Assembly (NCBI GenBank): GCA_903883645.1
Contig: CAISBR010000119.1
Span: forward strand, 1-64,000
Length of the DNA: 64,000 nucleotides
Source: an uncultured Myxococcales bacterium
GTDB taxonomy: Bacteria; Myxococcota_A; UBA9042
Direction of reading: 5' to 3'
A model generated the notes under the pieces. It ran no database searches and was not told the origin of the DNA. It worked only from the letters and a program-made list of their open reading frames with translations. Of the stretch, positions 51,622 through 60,300 are shown piece by piece (positions within the stretch are counted from its first letter, which is position 1; the number at the start of each line of letters is the position of its first letter). The translations under genes were made by a program, and so were the position numbers.

Positions 51622-52434
51622 ATGACTCTGTTCGTCGAAAATCCTTGGCTCGGGCCCGTGCTCGGCGCCGTCGTGCTCTATTTGCTGAGTTCCATCACAG
51701 TAGTGCGCGAGTACGAGCGCGCGGTCGTCTTCCGCCTCGGCAAGCTGCTGCCAGAGCCCAAAGGCCCAGGTCTCATCTTTGTATTCCGCCCCTTCGACGC
51801 CGTGGTGCTGGTGTCGATGCGCATCTCGGTCATCGAAGTGCCGAGCCAAGACGTCATCACCCGCGACAACGTCAGCCTCAAGGTGTCCGCCGTGGTGTAC
51901 TCCAAGGTGCTCGATCCGCGGCAAGCAGTTGTCGGCGTTGAGAATTTCCGCGCTGCCACGAGCCAGATCGCCCAGACGACGCTCCGGTCGGTGCTAGGCG
52001 AGGTCACGCTCGACGAGCTGCTGGCCGCGCGCGAGAAGCTGAGCCTGCGTCTGCGCGAGATCATCGACACGGCCACCGAGCCATGGGGTGTGCAAGTCTC
52101 TGGCGTTGAAGTAAAAAGCGTAGATTTGCCCGAGCAGATTCAGCGCGCCATGGGCCGCCAAGCCGAAGCCGAGCGCGAGAAGCGCGCCAAGATCATCGCA
52201 GCCGAAGGCGAGCTGCTCGCGTCGAAAGAATTGCTCGAGGCGGCCAACGTGATCTCGCAAAATCCCGCCGCCATGCAAATGCGCTACCTGCAGACGCTGA
52301 CCGAGATTGCGGTCGAAAAGAACTCGACGATCCTGTTCCCTCTGCCGATTGAGTTGCTGCGGGGGCTGTTGGGCGATAGCAACAAGCCCGTGTTGGCGCC
52401 GCCGAAGATTGCGGTAGCTCGCGATGATATCTAG
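51622..52434 (+). CDS. Slipin (SPFH/band 7, stomatin-like) membrane protein
   Basis: A 270-residue stomatin-like protein. One N-terminal membrane segment (about 9-27) precedes the SPFH domain: 'VREYERAVVFRLGKLLPEPKGPGLIFVFRPFD', 'ISVIEVPSQDVITRDNVSLKVSAVVYSKVLDP' and 'TLRSVLGEVTLDELLAAREKLSLRLREIIDTATEPWGV'. A helical segment with 'AMGRQAEAEREKRAKIIAAEGE' follows. Slipins form oligomers in ordered membrane patches and usually stand next to an NfeD protease-like gene; none is seen here. The start is fixed by GGGAGGA. Precise role unknown. Confidence 0.9.
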   Translation: MTLFVENPWLGPVLGAVVLYLLSSITVVREYERAVVFRLGKLLPEPKGPGLIFVFRPFDAVVLVSMRISVIEVPSQDVITRDNVSLKVSAVVYSKVLDPRQAVVGVENFRAATSQIAQTTLRSVLGEVTLDELLAAREKLSLRLREIIDTATEPWGVQVSGVEVKSVDLPEQIQRAMGRQAEAEREKRAKIIAAEGELLASKELLEAANVISQNPAAMQMRYLQTLTEIAVEKNSTILFPLPIELLRGLLGDSNKPVLAPPKIAVARDDI

Positions 52435-52607
52435 TAATCTCATGGTCTTGAAAAATTCTCGACAATTCGCAAAAAAACTTGAGAGACCTGCAGTTTTTTG
52501 AGGACAGGGCCCGCGAGGAGTGGTACTCTTAGGCGCCTTCACGAACTCGTTGTGGTGGCTGCAACGCCGCGGTCAGACTGCGGCCAAGAAAGTAGGTACG
52601 TGTAATC
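52435..52607. other. Leader of the RRM protein gene
   Basis: A 173-bp gap containing an unusually AT-rich hairpin, CAAAAAACT...AGTTTTTTG (about 52471-52500), after the slipin stop. It could be a weak terminator or a leader structure of the downstream RNA-binding protein gene, such genes often being cold-regulated through their leaders. A TACTCT (about 52524-52529) could be a -10 box, but I see no well-spaced -35. Confidence 0.35.
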
Positions 52608-53069
52608 ATGGGTAATAAGCTTTTTGTCGGTGGCCTGAGCTGGGACACTAACGACGCGTCGCTCCGTGCGGCATTCTCGACCTGCGGCGCCGTTACGGAC
52701 GCCAAAGTCATCACTGATCGCGAGACCGGCCGTTCGCGCGGCTTCGGTTTCGTCACGATGGCTGACGAAGCCGGCACGCGCGAGGCGATCGCTCGCATGG
52801 ACGGCCAGGCTGTTGACGGCCGCAACGTCAAGGTCAGCGAAGCGCAAGAGCGCAGCCCCCGTAGCGGTGGCGGCGGCGAAGGCGGTTACGGCGGCGGCGG
52901 CGGCGGCCGCAGTGGTGGCCGTGGTGACTACGGCGGCGGCGGCGGCGGCGATAGCGGCTACGGCGGCGGCGGCGGCGGTTACGGCGGCGGCGGCGGCGGT
53001 GGTCGTGGCGGTCGTGGCGACTTCGGTGGCGGCGGCGGCGGCGGCTACGGCGGTGGTGGCCGTCGCTAA
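52608..53069 (+). CDS. RRM-domain RNA-binding protein with glycine-rich tail
   Basis: A 153-residue cytoplasmic RNA-binding protein. Residues 1-83 are one RRM with RNP2 'LFVGGL' (5-10) and RNP1 'RGFGFVTM' (44-51), so both aromatic RNA-stacking residues are present. The remaining 70 residues are Gly-rich with Arg and Tyr ('GYGGGGGG', 'RGGRGDFGGG'). Such proteins are common in cyanobacteria and delta-type bacteria, often as cold-responsive RNA chaperones; that role is inferred. A strong terminator follows 19 bp after the stop, so it is probably its own transcript. Confidence 0.93.
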   Translation: MGNKLFVGGLSWDTNDASLRAAFSTCGAVTDAKVITDRETGRSRGFGFVTMADEAGTREAIARMDGQAVDGRNVKVSEAQERSPRSGGGGEGGYGGGGGGRSGGRGDYGGGGGGDSGYGGGGGGYGGGGGGGRGGRGDFGGGGGGGYGGGGRR

Positions 53070-53088
53070 GAGCGACCCATCTGGTCAA

Positions 53089-53132
53089 GGAACGCCCGTC
53101 GAGCCCTGTGCTCGGCGGGCGTTCCGTTTTTT
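53089..53132 (+). terminator. Strong intrinsic terminator after the RRM gene
   Basis: A 16-bp stem (GGAACGCCCGTCGAGC / GCTCGGCGGGCGTTCC, one T-G wobble) with loop CCTGT is followed directly by GTTTTTT. No A/T tract stands on the other side, so it works only for the plus strand. Confidence 0.93.
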
Positions 53133-53147
53133 GGCCGACCCATGGGG

Positions 53148-53624
53148 CTAGTCGTCGTCGTCTGCGCGCTTTCTCGAGTGCTCGCCACCAGGCACACTCG
53201 CCGCAATCGTCGCCAACCCCTCAGCCAAGGCAGACTTCTCGGCGGCGCTCAGCCGGGCTTCAGAATGCGCCGGCAGGTAGAACCAAGGCGGCATCTCAGC
53301 TTCGCGCACCTCGCCGGCGGCATCGTGGGCCTTGCGTTGCGGTTTGTCCCACGCCGAAAAGTTTAGCTTTTCGCGACCTTCGTTAACATCACGCTGAGCA
53401 AGCCACGACATGGGCGCCACAGACGTATACCAAGGCCACCGCGTCTGGTGGCTATGGCAGTCAAAGCAAGCGCGCGCAGCTAGGGCGCGGACCTCGGGGC
53501 TCGGCCAGTTCGGCTCGGCGGTAACCGGCGGATTGGTGTGCGCGTGGCCATAGGGAACGGCCTGGATTGCCGCGAAAAGAATCAGGAGTAGCAGCAGAGC
53601 TCGGATGGCGGGGTGCTTGGGCAT
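53148..53624 (-). CDS. Haem-binding domain protein (Haem_bd type)
   Basis: A 158-residue exported protein: an N-terminal membrane segment or signal ('AIRALLLLLILFAAIQAVPYGH') and a haem-binding domain with CFDCH near residue 53, 'ACFDCHSHQTRWPWYTSVAPMSWL', 'DVNEGREKLNFSAW' and 'EMPPWFYLPAHSEARLSAAEK'. This matches the small Haem_bd cytochrome-like family, which binds one haem c in the periplasm; the partner is not established. GAGGA before the ATG supports the start. It ends the minus-strand run NuoE-NuoF-HAD/GNAT-Haem_bd. Confidence 0.88.
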   Translation of the reverse strand: MPKHPAIRALLLLLILFAAIQAVPYGHAHTNPPVTAEPNWPSPEVRALAARACFDCHSHQTRWPWYTSVAPMSWLAQRDVNEGREKLNFSAWDKPQRKAHDAAGEVREAEMPPWFYLPAHSEARLSAAEKSALAEGLATIAASVPGGEHSRKRADDDD

Positions 53625-53684
53625 GGTGTCCTCGTGGGTTGGGGTCGTTGCAACCTAGGACATTTGCAGGCTCGGCGCCACCGG

Positions 53685-54854
53685 CTAGGCCAAGAACGGC
53701 ACGGCGTAGCGAACGGTACCCTGCAAAATCACAGCGCTAGGCGCAAACAACAACGCCTGCAGATGCGGACCGGCAAACGGACAGCGCAGCTCGCGAGCCG
53801 CCGCGACGGAAAAGCCATAGCGACCATAAAATTGCGGGTCGCCGAGCACGACCACACCGTCGATACCCGCAAGTCGCAGGGCCGCAAGACTGCGCCGCAT
53901 CAGCAAATCGCCGACGCCGCGACGCTGCCAGCTCGGATCGGTGGCCAGCGGCGCCAAGGCGACCAGCCGCGTCTCGGGCGATTCAGCTAACACCAGACGA
54001 GTAAACAGGATATGCCCCACGACTTGCCCCTGGGCCAGCGCGACCCACTCGCCCGCGGCTGCACCGTCGCGACGCAGGGCGTCGACCAAGTCCGCCTCGC
54101 TCTGCTGGCCAAAGGCCGCCTTCTCGACGGCCGCAATCGCCGCCCAGTCGGCTCGCTGCGCCGGACGCACCTGACAAACAGTTGGCAGCATAAGGGCTTG
54201 CAGATGGTAAGCGCGCAAAGCAGCCAAATCGGGCAAAATCAGATCGGCGATGGCGAGTGCGTGCGGCTCTTGGGCGTGAGCGCTGGGCACGGCGATACAG
54301 GCCATGGTCGCGGCCTTGGCGGCCAGCACGCCGGGTGGCGAATCCTCGAACACGATGCAATGGTGCGGATCCACGCCCAACTTCGCCGCCGCCTGCAAAA
54401 AGACGCCGGGGTGCGGCTTGCCGTGCGGCTCGGCCTGTGCCGACTGCAATAGCTCAAATTGCCCGGTAATACCCAGCGCTTGCACTGCGGCCTCGATGAT
54501 CACTTGCCGCGACGACGACGCCACCGCTAGGCGCATCCCCGCGTTCTTGCAGAGCTGGAGGGCGTGCAAAACTCCTGGCAGCATCTGGCCTTGCGTGCTT
54601 ACCAGCCGCACTACCTCGGCCACCACTTGCTCGACCACCTGGGCCACACTCGGCCCTTGCCAAGCATGTTGCCGATGCCAATGCGCCACCACCGCGTCGA
54701 TGCGCCAACCCATCGTGGTCGCGCAGTCGCTCGCCGTCAGCGGTACCCCCAGGCGCGCAAACACGGCCACTTCAGCCTGTTGCCACAGCGGCTCGGAGTC
54801 GATCAGCAGCCCGTCGAGGTCAAAAAGTGCTGCCCAGTTGCCATTGTCGTGCAT
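53685..54854 (-). CDS. HAD phosphatase-GNAT acetyltransferase fusion
   Basis: A 389-residue fusion. Residues 1-225 are a HAD-type sugar phosphatase close to E. coli HxpB (hexitol/2-deoxyglucose-6-phosphatase): motif I 'LFDLDGLLIDSEPLW' (Asp11, Asp13), 'GWRIDAVVAHWHRQHAWQGPS', motif II 'ASSSR', and 'GKPHPGVFLQAAAKLGVDP...FEDSPPGV'. Residues about 230-389 are a YhbS-like GNAT: 'EADLVDALRRDG', 'VVGHILFTRL', 'LAPLATDPSWQRRGVGDLLMRRSL' (acetyl-CoA loop QRRGVG) and 'LGDPQFYGRYGFSVA'. Both halves look complete with no gap or frame change. The fusion suggests linked steps on a sugar-phosphate-derived compound, an inference. The gene lies 24 bp after nuoF. Confidence 0.88.
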   Translation of the reverse strand: MHDNGNWAALFDLDGLLIDSEPLWQQAEVAVFARLGVPLTASDCATTMGWRIDAVVAHWHRQHAWQGPSVAQVVEQVVAEVVRLVSTQGQMLPGVLHALQLCKNAGMRLAVASSSRQVIIEAAVQALGITGQFELLQSAQAEPHGKPHPGVFLQAAAKLGVDPHHCIVFEDSPPGVLAAKAATMACIAVPSAHAQEPHALAIADLILPDLAALRAYHLQALMLPTVCQVRPAQRADWAAIAAVEKAAFGQQSEADLVDALRRDGAAAGEWVALAQGQVVGHILFTRLVLAESPETRLVALAPLATDPSWQRRGVGDLLMRRSLAALRLAGIDGVVVLGDPQFYGRYGFSVAAARELRCPFAGPHLQALLFAPSAVILQGTVRYAVPFLA

Positions 54855-54878
54855 ATTCTAATGCCTTGTATCGAGGGG

Positions 54879-56657
54879 CTAAACGACGCGCACCGCGCCA
54901 AAACCGCAGACGTCGCGACAGCCGCCGCAGCTGCCACAGACGTCGCCGGCGATCTGCATGGCCACGCCACGGCCGAGGAGCGCGATCGCGCCATAGCCGC
55001 ATTGCCGCCAGCAGCGCTGGCAACCATCGCACAAGTATGGATCGATTACGAATTGGGTGAGGGTGCGACAGCGTCCGGCCGGGCAGCGGTGCTCGAGGAT
55101 GTGGGCTAAGTACTCGTCGCGAAACCAGCGCAGGGTCGAGAGCACGGGGTTGGGGGCCGAGCGGCCCAGGCCACAGGCAGACAGGTCGCCAACCGCCGTG
55201 GCCAAGCGTTGCAACTCGTCGAGATCGCTAAGAACTCCGCCGCCGTTGCAGATTCGGGTCAAGATCTCGTACATCCGCAGTGTGCCGACGCGGCAGGCCG
55301 AGCAGCGACCGCAGCTCTCGTCGCGCAAAAATCCAACGAAATAGCGGGCTACGTCGACCATGCAGGCGGTGTCGTCCATCACGACCAGGCCACCGGAGCC
55401 CATGATGGCGCCCTCGCCGGGCAACGCTTCAAAGTCGATTGGGGTGTCGAAACGGGTCGCCGGCAGGCAACCGCCCGAAGGTCCGCCAATTTGCACGGCT
55501 TTGATCGAACGGCCACCGCGGCCGCCGCCACCGATGGCGTACACCACTTGGCGAATGGTGGTGCCCATGCCCACTTCGACTAGGCCACCGCGCGCAATGT
55601 CGCCCGCCAGCGAGAAGATCTTGGTGCCGGGGCTGCGCTCTGTGCCCACGCTGCGAAAGGCCGCGGCGCCGTGGGCGGCGATCCAGCTGACGTTGGCATA
55701 GGTCTCTACATTATTGATACTGGTTGGTTTTTTCCACAGTCCGCGCTCGGTCGGAAAGGGGGGCCGACGCTGCGGAATGCCCCGCTCGCCTTCGATCGCG
55801 GCGATCAGCGCCGTCTCTTCGCCGCAGACAAAGGCCCCCGCGCCGCGCCGCAGCTCCACGTCGAACGGCTGACCCGGCCCGCGCGCGTTCTCGCCCAGCA
55901 GACCTGCCTCGCGCGCCGCGGCGATAGCCCGCTGCATCCGCTTGGCCGCCAAGGGATATTCGTCGCGCACATACACCAGGCCCTGCGCCGCGCCGACGAC
56001 ATAGGCCGCCAGGATCATGCCCTCGAGCACCGCGTGCGGATCGCCTTCGAGCAGGTTGCGGTCCATGAACGCGCCTGGATCACCCTCGTCGCCATTGCAG
56101 ATTACATAGCGAAGATCACTGGGGGTTTCGCGACAGGACTGCCACTTTTGGGCGGTCGGGAACCCCGCGCCACCGCGGCCGCGCAGCCCGGCCTCACCCA
56201 CCGCGGCTAGCAGGGCATGGGGCGGATTGGCCAGGGTCTTCTTCAAGCCCACATAGCCTGCAAGCTGCCGATACTGCTCAAGACTCTCTGGGTCGATGAC
56301 GCCACAGCGCGCCAAGATGCGCCGCTTTTGCCACTGCCAAAAGTCTGCGTCGTGGACCGCAATGCCTTGGCGCAGCAGCAAGCGCTCAATCCAAGGTTCA
56401 TTTTGTATAACATGGCGTTGCAGCAGTTCAGCGGCCTTGTCAGCGGCGATCTCGCCATACAGCCAAGTTACCCCGTCGGGGCCGCGCAGCTCGACAAGCA
56501 CCTCGCGTGCGCACAAACCGATGCAGCCCGTGCTCACTATCTGGAGTTCAATCCCCAGTATTTGCGCGTTGTTCTGCAGTGCCCGCCGCGTTGCCGCTGC
56601 GCCCGCCGCCAGGCCACAGCTACCTGCGCCAATCGTCGCTCGCCACGCGCCACTCAC
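54879..56657 (-). CDS. nuoF: NuoF-like NADH-binding diaphorase subunit with ferredoxin tail
   Basis: A 592-residue flavoprotein of the NuoF/HoxF/HndC group. The N-terminal 2Fe-2S thioredoxin-like domain has 'GSCGLAAGA' and 'TGCIGLCAREVLV'. The FMN/NADH domain has 'GLRGRGGAGFPTAQKW', 'CNGDEGDPGAFMDRNLLE' and 'GAGAFVCGEETALIAAIEG'. The 4Fe-4S site is 'ESCGRCSACRVGT' plus a later Cys. The last about 65 residues form a 2[4Fe-4S] ferredoxin (CDGCQRCWRQC and CGSCGGCRDVC). This layout is that of NAD(P)-linked hydrogenases and formate dehydrogenases, not of ordinary complex I, whose NuoF lacks the tail. It oxidises or reduces NAD(H) and passes electrons to a partner not present here. Its ATG overlaps the nuoE-like stop by 4 bp. 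Confidence 0.9.
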   Translation of the reverse strand: MSGAWRATIGAGSCGLAAGAAATRRALQNNAQILGIELQIVSTGCIGLCAREVLVELRGPDGVTWLYGEIAADKAAELLQRHVIQNEPWIERLLLRQGIAVHDADFWQWQKRRILARCGVIDPESLEQYRQLAGYVGLKKTLANPPHALLAAVGEAGLRGRGGAGFPTAQKWQSCRETPSDLRYVICNGDEGDPGAFMDRNLLEGDPHAVLEGMILAAYVVGAAQGLVYVRDEYPLAAKRMQRAIAAAREAGLLGENARGPGQPFDVELRRGAGAFVCGEETALIAAIEGERGIPQRRPPFPTERGLWKKPTSINNVETYANVSWIAAHGAAAFRSVGTERSPGTKIFSLAGDIARGGLVEVGMGTTIRQVVYAIGGGGRGGRSIKAVQIGGPSGGCLPATRFDTPIDFEALPGEGAIMGSGGLVVMDDTACMVDVARYFVGFLRDESCGRCSACRVGTLRMYEILTRICNGGGVLSDLDELQRLATAVGDLSACGLGRSAPNPVLSTLRWFRDEYLAHILEHRCPAGRCRTLTQFVIDPYLCDGCQRCWRQCGYGAIALLGRGVAMQIAGDVCGSCGGCRDVCGFGAVRVV

Positions 56658-57238
56658 CAGCTTTCCTCTTCATGATCATGCTGTTGCACAAGAGATGCGA
56701 CCGCGCGCGGACCATCGCTACGGCCGTGGGTATGGCCCGCCACCGTCAGCACCGGTGCCAAGCTGCAACAACCCAGACACGCCACCGTTTCTAGCGTAAA
56801 TTCATAATCTTCAGTGGTTTGTCCGGGGTCGATATGCAAGTGCTGCGTCAGCGCCTCGGTCACACGCTGGGCGCCCCGCACATGGCAGGCCGTGCCCTGG
56901 CAGACCCGAATCACCACCCTACCGCGTTTTTCGAGCGAGAACGTCGCGTAGAAGCTGATGACACCGTAGAGCTGCGCCAAGCTGCGCCCCGTCTGCGCCG
57001 CCACTTCGGCCAGCGCTGGCCCAGGCAAATAGCCGCACTCGGCCTGGATGCCCTGCAGCACACCGACCACGTCGCCCGGACACCGCCCAAGGGCTCGGCG
57101 AGCTACACCTGCAAAGTCCGTCTCGATCGCCACCACGGTGCCGCCACCACCCGCGCTCGCCCAAGCTGGCCGCGAGCCAGCCCACAGCCTAGGCAGCGCG
57201 CCACCGCAAAGCAACCGCTTGCGCCGACCCAGCGTCAT
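56654..57238 (-). CDS. nuoE: NuoE-like 2Fe-2S thioredoxin-fold diaphorase subunit
   Basis: A 194-residue partner of the NuoF-like protein. The conserved part begins near residue 37: 'ILGRCPGD' region helix, 'VLQGIQAECGYLPGPALAEVA', 'LYGVISFYATFSLEKRG', then the four 2Fe-2S cysteines in 'VCQGTACHVRGA' and 'CLGCCSLAPVL'. The ends link NADH oxidation in NuoF to downstream clusters. About 34 extra N-terminal residues are not family-like, so a GTG at 57136 (160 residues, the usual size) may be the true start; neither start has a good ribosome-binding site. Divergent from the 57330 lipoprotein gene with 91 bp between. Confidence 0.85.
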   Translation of the reverse strand: MTLGRRKRLLCGGALPRLWAGSRPAWASAGGGGTVVAIETDFAGVARRALGRCPGDVVGVLQGIQAECGYLPGPALAEVAAQTGRSLAQLYGVISFYATFSLEKRGRVVIRVCQGTACHVRGAQRVTEALTQHLHIDPGQTTEDYEFTLETVACLGCCSLAPVLTVAGHTHGRSDGPRAVASLVQQHDHEEESW

Positions 57239-57320
57239 GGAATCGCAGTCGCGAGTTGAGCTTTGCCGCCCGAGCAGCTATACCGAATAGAGCAGGTGGG
57301 GCGCACTCGGAGCCCGCCGC

Positions 57321-57324
57321 GGAG
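57321..57324 (+). promoter_or_regulatory. Ribosome-binding site supporting a TTG start
   Basis: GGAG five bases before the TTG at 57330. The TTG begins a basic and hydrophobic signal that ends in a lipobox, so an upstream start is not needed. Confidence 0.5.
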
Positions 57325-57329
57325 TTGCC

Positions 57330-60300
57330 TTGCACTCATTCTTGCTGCGACGATCAAGCCTTAGCGCCCTGTCCTTCTGGGCAATTCTTAGCATTTTCGC
57401 CATGTTGACTCAAGGTTGCGGCAGCGATCCTGCGCCCGCCCGCAGCGGCAGCAAGGCCGACAGCGCCGAAGTCGGTCAAGGCGACGGCGGCGGCGATTTT
57501 GCGAGTAGTGACGTTGGCTTTGACGATCTCGGCCCCGACACGGACACCGCGATCGGCGGCAGCGACACCGCTGCGAGCTGCCCGGGCGGAGCTGGTTGCA
57601 TCTGTGTCGAAAACTTCGAGTGCGACGGCGGACTTTGCATTGACACGCCCGACGGCAAGCAGTGCGCAAAAAACTGCACAAGCGACTGCCCCAGCGGCTT
57701 TAAGTGCGTGCAAACCCCAGTAAGTGCAGGTGATATCGCCAGCATCTGCGTCCCCAGTTGGGGCAAGCTGTGCAACCCGTGCCTAACGACCAAAGCGTGC
57801 TCGGCCCTGGGCCAGGCCACCGCGTCGTGCGTCATTCATGGCGAAGCTGGGGCGTTTTGTGGCGCAGACTGCACGCAAGACATTGACTGCCCTAGCAATT
57901 TTAGGTGCGGCGAATTGCCCACGGTCGAAGGTACCAAGGCGAAGCAGTGCGTACCCAAGGGCAGCGACGCGGGCAGCGTCGGCGCGTGCAGTTGCAGCCA
58001 AGCCGCGATCAGCGCCGCGCTAGCCACGCAATGCACCGCCAAGGCCAAAGACGGCAGCGGCGGCTGCCCCGGCCAGCGCGCGTGCGGCAAACAGGGCCTA
58101 AGCGTCTGCACTACCTCCGAATTTGGCGACGAAGTCTGCGACGGTGCCGACAACGACTGCGACGGCAAAACCGACGAGGGCACGTGCGACGACAGCTCGA
58201 GCTGCACCGTAGACCTGTGCGTGCCCGCCAGCGCCACCGCGGAGCCCGGCCAATGCACCCACACGGTCAAGAACGGCCAGCCCTGCGACGCCGACGGCAA
58301 TGCGTGCACCGAAAACGACGTGTGCGAAGGCGCAGTGTGCAGCGCCGGCAAGGTGAAGAACTGCGACGACAACAACCCGTGCACGGCCGACAGCTGCGAT
58401 CTGCAAAAGGGCTGCCAGCATAGCGACGACGAGGGCGCAGCGTGCGACGACGAAAACCCGTGCACAATCGGCGAGGTCTGTGCCGCCGGCAGCTGCCTGC
58501 CCGGCAAGCCCAAGAACTGCCCAACGAGCCAGCAGTGCATGGTCGGCCAATGCGACTTGCAAAGCGGCAAGTGCAGCTACGCCTACGCCGACGACGGCTA
58601 CCTGTGCGACGACGGCACACTGTGCTCGACGAACGACACCTGCCAAAAGGGCGCATGCAAAGGCAAAGTGCAGAATTGCGACGACGGCAACACCTGCAGC
58701 AACGACGGCTGCGAGTCGACCAGCGGCTGCACCCACACCCCGGCCGGCGCGGTCTGCGACGATGGCAACGCGTGCACCGATAGTGACCACTGCGACGGCG
58801 GCAACTGCGTCACCCTGCCCAAGCCGGCGAGCGCGTGCGACGACAACAACGCTTGCACAACCGACAGTTGCGACCCGTTGAGCGGCTGTGTGCACGCCAT
58901 CCACACCGGCCCGTGCGAAGACGGCGATGCGTGCACGGTAGGCGACACGTGCAAGTCGGGCGTGTGCACCGCGGGCAATCAGTCGTGCCCTTGCCAGGTC
59001 GACGCCGACTGCGCCGTGCAAGAAGACGGCAATTTGTGCAACGGTACGCTGTATTGCAAGGCGATCACCACCGGCAAGGTGTGCGTGATCGACCCGGCCT
59101 CGATCGTCAACTGCACGAGCGCGGTCGACACGACCTGCCAAAAGAACTTGTGCGACCCCAAGAACGGCATCTGCACCATGAAGTCGATGGCCGAGGGCAC
59201 TCCGTGCGACGCCGACAGCAGCGTGTGCACCGCCAGCGACGGCTGCGCTGCGGGCTTGTGCACGGCGGGCGCCAAGGTCGACTGCGACGACAAGAATCCT
59301 TGCACGACGGATAGTTGCAGCCCCGTGAACGGTTGCCAGCATGTGGCCAACAGCGACCCGTGCGACGCCGACAACAACGCCTGCAGCAAAAACGACACGT
59401 GCGAAGGCAAGGTCTGCCTGCCCGGCCCGATGACCATCTGCGACGACAAAAACGCCTGCACGCAAGACGCTTGCAGCACGATCACCGGCATCTGCAGCTA
59501 CGCATCGCTGCCCAAAGACGGCTCGCCCTGCGACGCGGACAACACGCTGTGCACCGCACCCGACTTGTGCGGCAGCGGCGTCTGCACCGCCGGCGCCGTG
59601 GTCAACTGCGACGACCAAAACCCTTGCACAGACGATGCTTGCACGCCCCTAACCGGCTGCCAACATGTCGCCAACACCTTGGCCTGCAACGCCGACGACA
59701 GCGAATGCACCAAGAACGACTTCTGCAGCGGCAGCAAGTGCACCGCGGGCCCCAAGACCGTGTGCGACGACAACAAGCCGTGCACCAAAGACACGTGCAA
59801 CCCGCTCGACGGCAAGTGCATTTTCGATACACCTGGCGCCAATGGCACCCCGTGCGACGCCGACTTCAGCGTGTGCACCCAAGGCGACGCGTGCAAAGAC
59901 GGCCTGTGCCTGCCCGGCCCCGCCACCACATGCGACGACTTGAGCCCGTGCACCAGCGACAAGTGCGACGTCAAGACCGGCTGCAGCCACACCACCTTGG
60001 CGGATGACTCGGTGTGCAACGGCAGCCAGGTATGTAAAGCTGGGGTATGCAAGGACCCGTATCCCTGCAATTTTGCCTACGAATATGACTATGGCGGCAT
60101 CGGCAACGACTACCCCTCGGCGATGGTGGTCGACAGCAGCGGCAGCACCATCGGCATCAACACGGAAGCCTCGGTCGGCGGCCCCACCGACGCGTGGATC
60201 TTGCACCTGCCAGCCAGCGGCGTGCTGAAGGACACGGGCGGCTGGAGCTCGGTCATCGGCGGCATTGGCACGGACGAGGTGCACGACGTGGTGGCCTCGC

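Noticed and set aside
58098-59618. Minus-strand open frame of 506 codons opposite the 57.3-61.3 kb lipoprotein
   Set aside because: Ala/Val/Arg-rich antisense shadow of the cysteine repeats; no start site or domain.
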